Notes: generated from the letters alone by a model not told the origin. A stretch of 9,411 nucleotides of DNA from Deltaproteobacteria bacterium (GCA_023250495.1 JAHFAP010000120.1:1-9411), one strand, 5' to 3'. Shown: positions 1 to 7,360, counted from the stretch's first letter. Numbers and translations are program-made.

Positions 1-152
1 AGCGCGGCTACAAGGTCATCGTGCCGATCGACTGCATGTCGTCCGAAGATCCCTACATGGAGCAATATGCGGCCTGGCACATGTTCAAGGGCGGACCGGC
101 CATCGTCACCAGCCAGACGACGCTCACGCGCAGCGGCATGATCAAGTTCTGA
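1..152 (+). CDS. Isochorismatase-like cysteine hydrolase, C-terminal fragment
   Basis: The reading frame enters from the left edge (first full codon at base 3) and ends at TGA 150-152, giving the last 49 residues. The segment RGYKVIVPIDCMSSEDPY, followed by EQYAAWHM and a terminal TLTRSGMIKF, matches the end of isochorismatase-fold cysteine hydrolases, where the strand after the catalytic-Cys helix reads GY-x-V-x-V-x-D and the chain ends with an AEQYxAWH helix and a DMIKF-like tail. The family hydrolyses amide or vinyl-ether bonds in small molecules (isochorismatase, N-carbamoylsarcosine amidase, nicotinamidase relatives). The catalytic Asp, Lys and Cys lie upstream of the window, so activity and substrate cannot be judged. 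The Cys in VPIDCMSS is at the post-catalytic strand and is probably not the nucleophile. The gene is co-directional with the next one, 59 bases away. Confidence 0.8.
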   Translation, partial: RGYKVIVPIDCMSSEDPYMEQYAAWHMFKGGPAIVTSQTTLTRSGMIKF

Positions 153-153
153 A

Positions 154-188
154 GGCAGGCGAGAGGCGCGAGGCGGAAGGCGTGAGCA
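154..188 (+). repeat. Heptad array, NNNAGGC type (copy 1)
   Basis: Five consecutive 7-base units start two bases after the hydrolase stop codon: GGCAGGC, GAGAGGC, GCGAGGC, GGAAGGC, GTGAGCA. Four of five end in AGGC and the fifth is degenerate. The 12-mer GGAAGGCGTGAG (175-186) recurs exactly at 643-654. The array fills more than half of the 59-base gap before the release-factor-like gene. Function unknown. Confidence 0.6.
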
Positions 189-211
189 AGAAAAGAGCCT
201 GATCTAAAACC

Positions 212-637
212 ATGGCCCTAAGCATAGTTTCACCTCAGAAAGAAAAAACCCTGTTAGAGCGCATGCGCGCTTTGGGTGTTCGGGAGCAGGACATCGAGGA
301 ACAATTTGTTCGCTCTTCGGGAGCCGGCGGGCAGAAGGTCAATAAAACTTCTACCTGTGTCGTGCTCCACCATCGGCCCACGGGCATTCGGGTGAAGTGC
401 CAGCAGGAGCGCTCACAGGCTCTCAATCGTTTTTTGGCGCGAAGAATCCTGCTGGACAAGATCGAGGTGAACCTCAGAGGGGCCGAGTCCGCGGAACAGC
501 AAGAGATTGCCAGGATTCGCCGGCAGAAAAGAAAGCGCTCGCGGCGCGCCAAGCTTAAGCTGCTCGCGGAGAAGCGCCACCAGGCGGAGAAGAAATCTTC
601 ACGCGCCGCCGTGCGGCCTGAACACTACGACGATTGA
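212..637 (+). CDS. Peptide chain release factor-like protein (GGQ domain only, MTRFR/ArfB-like)
   Basis: A 141-residue protein carrying only the peptidyl-tRNA hydrolysis domain of class I release factors. The core SSGAGGQKVNKTSTCVVL (residues 35-52) holds the catalytic GGQ at 39-41. It is followed by GIRVKCQQERSQALNR (58-73), the conserved second half of the fold. There is no codon-recognition domain (no PxT/SPF region). Residues 101-131 form a strongly basic tail, RIRRQKRKRSRRAKLK onward. Short GGQ proteins with basic tails (ArfB/YaeJ, human ICT1 and MTRFR/C12orf65) rescue stalled ribosomes or large subunits by releasing the nascent chain without a stop codon. The EEQFV lead-in, CVVLHH and VKCQ-x-RS segments look closer to MTRFR than to ArfB; this is my reading, not a search result. 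ATG 212 is the first start. ATG 263 (Met18) would keep the whole GGQ core and is possible, since no good ribosome binding site precedes 212. Confidence 0.88.
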   Translation: MALSIVSPQKEKTLLERMRALGVREQDIEEQFVRSSGAGGQKVNKTSTCVVLHHRPTGIRVKCQQERSQALNRFLARRILLDKIEVNLRGAESAEQQEIARIRRQKRKRSRRAKLKLLAEKRHQAEKKSSRAAVRPEHYDD

Positions 638-642
638 GCATG

Positions 643-709
643 GGAAGGCGTGAGGCATGAGGCGACAGGCGACAGTTGGGCGGAAGCCATGAGGCGTGAG
701 CGCGAGGGG
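643..709 (+). repeat. Heptad array, NNNAGGC type (copy 2)
   Basis: Units in one 7-base phase: GGAAGGC (643-649), GTGAGGC (650-656), ATGAGGC (657-663), GACAGGC (664-670), GACAGTT (671-677), GGGCGGA (678-684). After a 4-base phase slip come ATGAGGC (689-695), GTGAGCG and CGAGGGG. It lies just after the release-factor-like gene and is the longest of the three copies. The first 12 bases repeat 175-186 exactly. No open frame or hairpin explains the period. Confidence 0.65.
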
Positions 710-756
710 AAACCGTGAAACGTGTTCGTGGATCGAGGAGAACGGCCGGTGACCGT

Positions 757-786
757 TTGCCAACTCTGAGAAAGACGGATTATAAA
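757..786 (+). promoter_or_regulatory. Sigma70-like promoter of the VOC/SBP/amidohydrolase operon
   Basis: TTGCCA (757-762, five of six to TTGACA) and TATAAA (781-786, five of six to TATAAT) are separated by 18 bases. Transcription would start near 793, leaving a leader of about 25 bases that contains the strong ribosome binding site at 807-812. It sits in the last part of a 180-base gap and in a locally AT-rich stretch, unlike the GC-rich surroundings. Inferred from sequence only. Confidence 0.5.
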
Positions 787-806
787 GTAGAAAAATAACC
801 CCTGAC

Positions 807-812
807 AGGAGG
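807..812 (+). promoter_or_regulatory. Ribosome binding site of the VOC gene
   Basis: Perfect AGGAGG followed by five bases and ATG 818. It fixes the start of the VOC gene. Confidence 0.75.
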
Positions 813-817
813 TTTCC

Positions 818-1255
818 ATGGGATTACTGAAAATCGAGGGAGTCACTCACTGGTCCATTCCGGTGAACAACCTGGAAGAGTCAGAGAAGTTCTACGGCGA
901 TCTGCTCGGTCTTAAGCCGGTAGGGCGGCTGGGCAATTCGGTCATGTCCTGCTTCAACGTCGGCGACCACAACATCCTGCTGTGCGAGCGCGAGCGGCCC
1001 GTGGACAACCCGCCCGAGGGAGATCACCGAGTCCACCATTCTTTCACGGTGAGCCCGGAGACGTTCGTGCAGGCGTGTAAGGTTTTCCACGAAAAGAAAA
1101 TCCCCATCGTCGAGCTTACTTACCGCGCGAAAGGTTATTTCACGGGAAGGGAGCTCTATTTCTTCGATCCCAGCGGGAACCGGCTCGAGCTGCGCGATCC
1201 GACTTGGAAGCCCGGCATGCCCGAGCCTGCACTCGAAGAAATCGTGCGCTCGTAA
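818..1255 (+). CDS. VOC-family (glyoxalase/FosA/extradiol dioxygenase fold) metalloprotein
   Basis: A 145-residue protein, the usual single-unit length for two paired beta-alpha-beta-beta-beta modules. The first module is VTHWSIPVNNLEESEKFYGDLLGL (9-32; quoted in two parts, VTHWSIPV and NNLEESEKFYGDLLGL). The second ends ELYFFDPSGNRLEL (112-125). Likely metal ligands are His11, His74 (or His73) and Glu124, in the positions used by FosA and glyoxalase I. The fold supports isomerase, dioxygenase, epimerase or thiol-transferase chemistry, so a precise reaction cannot be assigned. The DPSGNRLEL end resembles both FosA and extradiol dioxygenases. It is the first gene of a three-gene operon behind the promoter at 757-786, so a role in handling the compound bound by the next gene's product is plausible (inference). 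ATG 818 is chosen because of the AGGAGG five bases upstream. Confidence 0.85.
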   Translation: MGLLKIEGVTHWSIPVNNLEESEKFYGDLLGLKPVGRLGNSVMSCFNVGDHNILLCERERPVDNPPEGDHRVHHSFTVSPETFVQACKVFHEKKIPIVELTYRAKGYFTGRELYFFDPSGNRLELRDPTWKPGMPEPALEEIVRS

Positions 1256-1260
1256 CGGGG

Positions 1261-1288
1261 CGAAGGCGGGCGGCGGAAGGCAAGAGCA
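1261..1288 (+). repeat. Heptad array, NNNAGGC type (copy 3), overlapping the SBP ribosome binding site
   Basis: Units CGAAGGC (1261-1267), GGGCGGC (1268-1274), GGAAGGC (1275-1281) and AAGAGCA (1282-1288). The last 16 bases before and including the ATG (1275-1290) match 175-190 at 13 positions. GGAAGG (1275-1280) lies seven bases before ATG 1288, so a repeat unit apparently supplies the Shine-Dalgarno sequence. It fills almost the whole 32-base gap between two operon genes. Confidence 0.6.
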
Positions 1289-2283
1289 TGAGAAGAATCC
1301 GGATTGCAGTCGCCGTTATTCTTTTCCTTTGCCACCCAAGCGGGCCTCTCCAAGCGGCGGAAAACCTTCGCGCGGCGAGCGGTGGATTTACGACGGCTAT
1401 TCACGCAGTGCTCTGGGCCGCCTATGAGGAAAAGCTTTTCAAAAAATACGGCCTCGATGTGGAGTATCTGGCCCTCAACACCGGGCGATTGGGCATGCAA
1501 ATGCTCCTCTCCGATGACATCCAGGTTCTTTTCTCGACCGGCGTTACGGTCGTCACCACTAACTTACAGAAAGCCGATCTTACGATCATAGGAGGAGGAC
1601 TGAATTTTTTCCCCACCAAGCTGGTTACCCGCCCGGAGATCAAGAAACCTGAGGATCTCAAGGGTAAGGTTCTGGCCGTAGGCGGCTTTGGCGCCGCCAA
1701 TCACATGGCCTTGTTGGTAGCGCTGGAGAAGCTGGGAGTCAACGCCAAAGAGGTCAGCATCATTCAAGTGGCGGGAGCGGCGGCGCAGGTCACCGCGCTC
1801 GCCAAGGGCGCCATCTCCGGCTTGATGTTCAATGAGCCGCAAGCGACGATCGCCATGAAAAAGTTCGGCATGCACTCGCTGATCGACCTTATGGAAAGCA
1901 AGATCCCTTTCCCCCAGAACTGTTTCATCGTCAAGCGAAGCACTCTCGAGTCGAATCGGGATAAGGTCACAAATTTCATGAAGGCGGTCATCGAGGCGGT
2001 TTACCTGCTTAAAAAAGATCGCCCGCTGGCCCTCGCGCTCATAAAGAAATATATTCGCGTCAACGAAGATGAGGCGGCCATCGGTTATGATTACTATCTA
2101 GCCAAGCACGGCGAAGGCATTTTAGACCTTCCCGATCGGAGAGGGCTCGCGTTCGTCATTCAGGAGACGGCGAAATCCAATCCGAAAGCCGCAGGTCAGA
2201 CCCCCGAAACGCTTAGACTCCTGGAGCCGTCCGTTCTCGACGAGATCAAGAAGAGCGGCTTTGTGGAAAGAGTGAAGCATTAA
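1288..2283 (+). CDS. NMT1/SsuA-like (NitT/TauT class) ABC transporter substrate-binding protein
   Basis: A 331-residue secreted binding protein. Residues 1-24 are a signal peptide: MRRIR, a hydrophobic core AVAVILFLC, and a likely cleavage near LQAA|EN. The mature part begins LRAASGGFTTAIHAVLWAAYE, quoted as LRAASGG plus AIHAVLWAAYE. This is followed by LFKKYGLDVEYLAL (50-63), the hallmark first strand-helix of NMT1/ThiY/SsuA proteins ('x-GYFKKxGLDV'). PEDLKGKVLAVGGFG (121-135) is the conserved 'DLKGKxVAV' ligand-loop segment, and ALEKLGV (145-151) and FNEPQA (181-186) also fit the family. Relatives bind nitrate, alkanesulfonates, taurine, pyrimidine precursors or aromatic acids; the ligand here is unknown. 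A longer frame from ATG 1204 would overlap the VOC gene and bury the signal peptide behind 28 Arg-rich residues, so ATG 1288 with GGAAGG seven bases upstream is preferred. The Cys at 15 does not form a proper lipobox. No permease or ATPase of this class is adjacent. Confidence 0.88.
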   Translation: MRRIRIAVAVILFLCHPSGPLQAAENLRAASGGFTTAIHAVLWAAYEEKLFKKYGLDVEYLALNTGRLGMQMLLSDDIQVLFSTGVTVVTTNLQKADLTIIGGGLNFFPTKLVTRPEIKKPEDLKGKVLAVGGFGAANHMALLVALEKLGVNAKEVSIIQVAGAAAQVTALAKGAISGLMFNEPQATIAMKKFGMHSLIDLMESKIPFPQNCFIVKRSTLESNRDKVTNFMKAVIEAVYLLKKDRPLALALIKKYIRVNEDEAAIGYDYYLAKHGEGILDLPDRRGLAFVIQETAKSNPKAAGQTPETLRLLEPSVLDEIKKSGFVERVKH

Positions 2284-2297
2284 AGGAGGGAAGCGCC

Positions 2298-3389
2298 ATG
2301 TCTCGTGTAGTGGACGCGGATACGCACATCGCCGAATCGGAGGGCATGTGGCAGCTGATGGATAAAGACATGGCCCCCAGACGGCCGATCCGCGTCTCGG
2401 TTGCCAAGGACACTCTGTACAAAGATCGCAACGTCTTTTGGCTGATCGACGGGAATATTTTCCCCAAACCCGCCGGCAGAGGCAGTTACAATCTGATGAC
2501 GCCGTCGCTGCCCGGTCAGGAATCTTCACGGGGCGGTGTGACCATTCCTTGCAGAGAGCTCACCGACGTCGAGGCTCGCCTGGCGGATATGGATAAGCTG
2601 GGCATTGAAACGCAAGTGATTTATCCCACCCTGTTTCTCGTCTACTTGACGGACGATGTTAAGCTGGAGATCGCGCTGTGCAAAGCCTATAACCGATGGC
2701 TGACACAGGCGTGGTCCAAGGCGCGCAATCGGCTGAGATGGGTCGCGGTCCTTCCCTTGAGATCCGTCGAAGCATCGATCGCAGAGATGCGAACGGCCAA
2801 GAAGAACGGCGCCGTGGGCTTGTTCTTCAGAGGTCTCGAAGGCAGACTCACGCTCGACAATCCGTACTTTTTCCCTATATACGAGGAAGCGAGCCGTCTT
2901 GACCTCCCCATCTGCATTCACACGGGCTCCGGAAACCCGTTTCTGCTGGAGATGTTCGATGTGGCGCGCAACAGCACCTTCGCCCATAACAGGATTCTCC
3001 CTTTGATTGCCTTTAGAGATCTGGTCGCCAACAAGATCCCGGAGCTCTTTCCCGGTCTCCGATTCGGCTTTATCGAAGCCTCCGCAGGTTGGATCCCCTA
3101 TCTCATTCACGTACTAAAGAGATTGCTGCGCGAGCGCTGGAAGTATGCATCGAGCGCGGACCTCTTTCGGGACTACCGGCTTTACGTGGCCTGCGAAGCG
3201 GATGAGGATATTCCGTACATCGCGCAGCACACGGGCGAGGATCATATCCTCATAGGCTCGGACTATGGACATAACGATCCGTCCAAAGAGCCTCAACTCG
3301 TCGCCACCATGAGGGCGCGCGAAGACGTGCCCGGCAATCTAGTTGAAAACATCCTGTGTGAGAATGCGCGGAAATTCTACTCGCTCTAG
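2298..3389 (+). CDS. Amidohydrolase-family (amidohydrolase 2, TIM-barrel) metal-dependent hydrolase/decarboxylase
   Basis: A 363-residue protein of the PF04909-type family, which includes ACMSD, gamma-resorcylate decarboxylase and lactone hydrolases. The N-terminal strand reads VVDADTHIAE (4-13), a D-x-D-x-H variant of the usual D-x-H-x-H metal motif. ICIHTGSGN (206-213) supplies the barrel His208. FGFIEASAGWIPYLI (257-270 region) is the strand carrying Glu where many members have His. IGSDYGHNDP (319-328) provides the catalytic metal Asp322. Expected chemistry is hydrolysis or non-oxidative decarboxylation of a small, often aromatic, acid in the cytoplasm; the substrate is not determinable. 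A very strong AAGGAGGG (2283-2290) starts on the stop codon of the binding-protein gene and lies seven bases before ATG 2298, so the two genes are co-transcribed and probably translationally linked. Last gene of its operon; it faces livF. Confidence 0.88.
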   Translation: MSRVVDADTHIAESEGMWQLMDKDMAPRRPIRVSVAKDTLYKDRNVFWLIDGNIFPKPAGRGSYNLMTPSLPGQESSRGGVTIPCRELTDVEARLADMDKLGIETQVIYPTLFLVYLTDDVKLEIALCKAYNRWLTQAWSKARNRLRWVAVLPLRSVEASIAEMRTAKKNGAVGLFFRGLEGRLTLDNPYFFPIYEEASRLDLPICIHTGSGNPFLLEMFDVARNSTFAHNRILPLIAFRDLVANKIPELFPGLRFGFIEASAGWIPYLIHVLKRLLRERWKYASSADLFRDYRLYVACEADEDIPYIAQHTGEDHILIGSDYGHNDPSKEPQLVATMRAREDVPGNLVENILCENARKFYSL

Positions 3390-3424
3390 CCCGCTGCCCT
3401 AACCAACGACGCTTTCAATCTCTC
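3390..3424. other. Convergent 35-base gap without a visible terminator
   Basis: Separates the stop codons of the amidohydrolase (plus) and livF (minus). I see no GC-rich hairpin with a U-tract on either strand, so the two operons may read into each other's 3' ends or rely on Rho. Confidence 0.4.
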
Positions 3425-4112
<688 letters not shown>

Positions 4113-4126
<14 letters not shown>

Positions 4127-4898
4127 GGCCCGCCCACTTTCCGCGGCCGAGGTAGGCCTCGATCACGCGCGCGTCGATGCGCACTTCATCCGGTGTGCCT
4201 TCGGCGATCTTCTCTCCATGGTCGAGAACCGTGACCCGATCCGAGATCCCCATGACCACGCGCATGTTGTGCTCGATCAAAAGGATGCTGCGCACGTGCG
4301 TGCCGACCAAATTCCTCAGCAACGACATCAGCACCTGCGCCTCCGAGGGATTCATCCCGGCGCTCGGCTCGTCCAGGAGGAGCAGCCTCGGCTGCGATGC
4401 CAGGGCGCGGGCCACCTCCAAGCGGCGCTGTTCTCCATAGGAGAGCTGCCGCGCCCACACCCCCTCGCTTCCCTGAAGACCAACCAAACCCAGCAGCTCC
4501 ATCGCCTTGGCCGTGGCCTGCCTCTCCTCAGCGCGCAAGCGCGACGCTCGAAACAGGACATCGGAGAGACTGAGCGGGATGCGCGAATGCATCCCGACCA
4601 GCACGTTCTCAAGCACCGTCATCTCACCAAAGAGACGGATATTTTGAAACGTGCGGCAGATGCCCGCGCGCGTGATTTGATCAGGACTCGACCCGCTTAG
4701 AGAGCGACTTTGAAAGCGGATCTTGCCCTGATCCGCGCGGTAGAGGCCGGTCAGGATATTGAACAGAGTGGTCTTGCCCGCGCCGTTGGGTCCGATCAAG
4801 GCGGCAATATTGCTTTCCTCGATGATCAGATCGACGTCGCGCAACGCGACCAGGCCGCCGAATCTTTTGGTCAGGCCGTGAACTTCAAGCAGCGCCAT
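4113..4898 (-). CDS. livG: Branched-chain amino acid-type ABC transporter ATPase LivG
   Basis: A 261-residue ATPase. Walker A is GPNGAGKT (36-43), the Q-loop is RTFQNIRLF (82-90, Gln85), the signature is LSYGEQ (152-157), Walker B is LLLLDEPSAGMNP (172-184), and the H-loop is LLIEHNM (206-212, His210). The C-terminal VIEAYLG (245-251) is the characteristic end of the LivG-type ATPase. The frame is open 16 codons further upstream inside livM, but those residues (SSPQAATPEK) are not family-like. ATG 4898-4896 is preferred: it is one base after the livM stop codon and has GGAG nine bases upstream, lying within the last livM codons. Partner of LivF; energises uptake through LivH/LivM. Confidence 0.93.
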
Positions 4899-4899
4899 C

Positions 4900-6180
4900 T
4901 TATTTTTCTCCGGTGTCGCCGCCTGTGGTGAGCTTAGTCGAACCACCCTGACGCGGCGGCAAAAAACCCTGGGGCCTGAAGATCATCATCAAAATGATGA
5001 TCAGCCCGAACACCATGCGCTCGTATTTCGCAGGCTCGAACTGCGCCGGGATCTGGCTCAAGTCAAAGCTACCGAGAAGCGGAAGAGACAGGATGATGCC
5101 TGACTGGCGCAACCCGTTGAGCCAGAGCGAAAGACCCTTGAGCAGTTGCAGGTTCAGGATCGTCACCACCGTCGCGCCGAGGATAGCTCCAGGAATGGAA
5201 CCCATGCCGCCCAGGATGACCATCGCGAGCACGCCGATCGATTCCATGAAGGTAAAACTCTCCGGATTGATGAAAACCTGCTTCGCCGCAAACAGCACGC
5301 CGACGGCCGCGGCAAAGGAGGCGCCGACGGCAAAGGCCAGAAGCTTCATCCACACCACGGGGACGCCCATCGCGACCGCGGCAATCTCATCCTCCCGGAT
5401 CGCCTTCCAGGCGCGGCCGACCGGCGAGTTCTCAAGCCTGCGCGTCACGAGGATGATGGCCAGGAGCAGAATGAGAACGAGAAAATAAAAATAGAGCGGG
5501 TAGAGCGCGGCTGCATCCGGTTTGAAGCCGAGAAATTCCACGAGCGGCTGGAAAAAGAGCGGCGGCCGCTGAATCGGCGTGATCCCCTTGGGGCCGTTCG
5601 TCAGGTTGATCGGCTTGTCGAGATTATTGACCAGCGCGCGGACCACTTCGGCGAATCCGAGCGTGACGATGGCGAGATAATCCCCTCTCAAGCGCAGCAC
5701 CGGAAGACCCAAAAGGATTCCGGTGAGAGCGCCGGCGGCGATGCCGAGCAGGAGGAAAACAAAAAACCACGCCTGGCCGAGCGGAAAGTAGCCGCCGGGC
5801 AGGAACGCATTCGCCTGGTGCGAGCCGAAGATCGCCCAGAGATAGGCGCCGATGGCGTAGAAAGCGACAAAGCCGAGATTGAGCAGGCCGACGAAGCCAA
5901 CCACAATGTTGAGTCCCAGGGCCAGCGCGACGAAGATTCCGATCTGAATCGCCACCTCGAGGTAGTAGCCGTCGAGCGTTCCAAGCAGCGGCATCAGAAC
6001 GATCAATACGGCTGCGGTGAAAGAGAGCTTGGCGGCGCGCGAGAGCGGCGCGTAGTAGATCAAAAGGAGCGAAGCTTCAAAAAGAAGGAAGGCCGAGACC
6101 GATCGGGGAAAGGAGTAGACAAGGAGACTCGTCAAGCCGATGTAGCCAGCCAGGCCGGCGTTAAAAAACCAGTTTTTCAT
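4900..6180 (-). CDS. livM: Branched-chain amino acid-type ABC transporter permease LivM
   Basis: A 426-residue polytopic membrane protein. Family blocks in order: GLNIVVGFVGLLNLG (89-103), LRLRGDYLAIVTLGFAE (162-178), NLTNGPKGI (192-200), the ATPase-coupling loop PVGRAWKAIREDEIAA (253-268), GGMGSIPGAILGA (324-336), and the exit FRPQGFLPP (401-409). Residues 1-70 add about two hydrophobic segments before the conserved core. Many LivM proteins are near 320 residues, but E. coli LivM also has an extended N-terminus, so the length is acceptable. The start ATG 6180-6178 lacks a clear Shine-Dalgarno sequence; the upstream stretch is AT-rich and contains heptad repeats. The last codons carry the livG ribosome binding site. 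Forms the translocation pore with LivH. Confidence 0.93.
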   Translation of the reverse strand: MKNWFFNAGLAGYIGLTSLLVYSFPRSVSAFLLFEASLLLIYYAPLSRAAKLSFTAAVLIVLMPLLGTLDGYYLEVAIQIGIFVALALGLNIVVGFVGLLNLGFVAFYAIGAYLWAIFGSHQANAFLPGGYFPLGQAWFFVFLLLGIAAGALTGILLGLPVLRLRGDYLAIVTLGFAEVVRALVNNLDKPINLTNGPKGITPIQRPPLFFQPLVEFLGFKPDAAALYPLYFYFLVLILLLAIILVTRRLENSPVGRAWKAIREDEIAAVAMGVPVVWMKLLAFAVGASFAAAVGVLFAAKQVFINPESFTFMESIGVLAMVILGGMGSIPGAILGATVVTILNLQLLKGLSLWLNGLRQSGIILSLPLLGSFDLSQIPAQFEPAKYERMVFGLIIILMMIFRPQGFLPPRQGGSTKLTTGGDTGEK

Positions 6181-6193
6181 TTGGATTGGTTTC

Positions 6194-6221
6194 TTTAATC
6201 TAAAATCAAAAATCTAAAATC
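6194..6221. repeat. AT-rich heptad array, NNNAATC type, between livH and livM
   Basis: Four tandem 7-base units on the plus strand: TTTAATC (6194-6200), TAAAATC (6201-6207), AAAAATC (6208-6214), TAAAATC (6215-6221). The 11-mer AATCTAAAATC occurs twice, 14 bases apart (6197-6207 and 6211-6221). It fills most of the 44-base gap between the livH stop codon and the livM start and is strikingly AT-rich against GC-rich flanks. On the coding (minus) strand it reads as repeated GATTTTA/GATTTTT just upstream of livM. Confidence 0.65.
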
Positions 6222-6224
6222 GGT

Positions 6225-7193
<969 letters not shown>

Positions 7194-7201
7194 CGCAGTC
7201 T

Positions 7202-7207
7202 CTCCTC
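7202..7207 (-). promoter_or_regulatory. Ribosome binding site of livH deciding a TTG start
   Basis: GAGGAG on the minus strand, eight bases before TTG 7193-7191. It makes the TTG start more likely than ATG 7157. Confidence 0.6.
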
Positions 7208-7261
7208 TTAAAATTCGCTATGCTAACAAATCCAGCGCACCGCCGCCACTGTCCGCACAAA

Positions 7262-7330
7262 GGTTGAAGGGTTCAAGGGATAAAGGGTTTTTTAAACCCT
7301 TCAACTCTTCAACCCTTTAACCCTTAAACC
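7262..7330. repeat. Octad array folded as a 61-base imperfect palindrome in the divergent livH/asmA gap
   Basis: Left arm 7262-7290 and right arm 7294-7322 are reverse complements at 24 of 29 positions, around a TTT centre (7291-7293). The inner eight pairs (AAGGGTTT with AAACCCTT) are perfect. Each arm is an 8-base-period array: GGTTGAAG, GGTTCAAG, GGATAAAG on the left; TTCAACTC, TTCAACCC, TTTAACCC, TTAAACC on the right, continuing to 7330. It lies between two divergently transcribed genes, so it precedes both and cannot be the terminator of either. Possible roles are an operator or a dispersed extragenic repeat. Confidence 0.7.
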
Positions 7331-7343
7331 TGATAGAAGAGAG

Positions 7344-7360
7344 TTGACATAGCGGCTATG
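7344..7360 (+). promoter_or_regulatory. TTGACA box overlapping a small palindrome upstream of asmA
   Basis: A consensus TTGACA (7344-7349) overlaps CATAGC-G-GCTATG (7348-7360), a perfect inverted repeat with six-base arms. No good -10 box follows at the right distance (TACGCT at 7368-7373 is weak), so this is only a possible promoter/operator. The palindrome also covers the upstream ATG at 7358. Confidence 0.25.

Noticed and set aside
154..709. Heptad arrays as a CRISPR array
   Set aside because: Units are 7 bases, degenerate and directly abutting, with no 25-40 base repeats or spacers and no cas genes.
1204..1287. Upstream in-frame start for the binding-protein gene
   Set aside because: It would overlap the VOC gene and add 28 Arg-rich residues in front of a clear signal peptide; ATG 1288 has a suitable ribosome binding site.
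1288..1335. Lipoprotein signal (Cys15) in the binding protein
   Set aside because: The residues before Cys (LFL) do not satisfy the lipobox, which needs a small residue directly before Cys; an ordinary cleavage site near LQAA fits better.
2526..3110. Minus-strand open frame opposite the amidohydrolase
   Set aside because: Antisense to a well-supported enzyme gene; no motif, no good ribosome binding site.
4899..4946. Sixteen-codon upstream extension of livG
   Set aside because: It overlaps livM, is not family-like, and the ATG at 4898 has GGAG at proper spacing.
4981..5002. Perfect inverted repeat GATCATCAT-CAAA-ATGATGATC
   Set aside because: It falls inside livM where the minus strand encodes a hydrophobic Ile/Leu/Met run (IIILMMI), so the symmetry follows from ATC and ATG codons; no U-tract or intergenic context for a terminator.
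5146..6198. Long plus-strand open frame (about 350 codons) opposite livM
   Set aside because: It lies fully antisense to a clear LivM and its translation is rich in Arg, Glu, His and Asp with no recognisable motif, as expected for the mirror frame of a GC-rich membrane-protein gene.
7262..7322. The palindrome read as an intrinsic terminator
   Set aside because: Both neighbouring genes are transcribed away from it, so there is no upstream transcript to end; the arms are also AT-rich with an octad structure.
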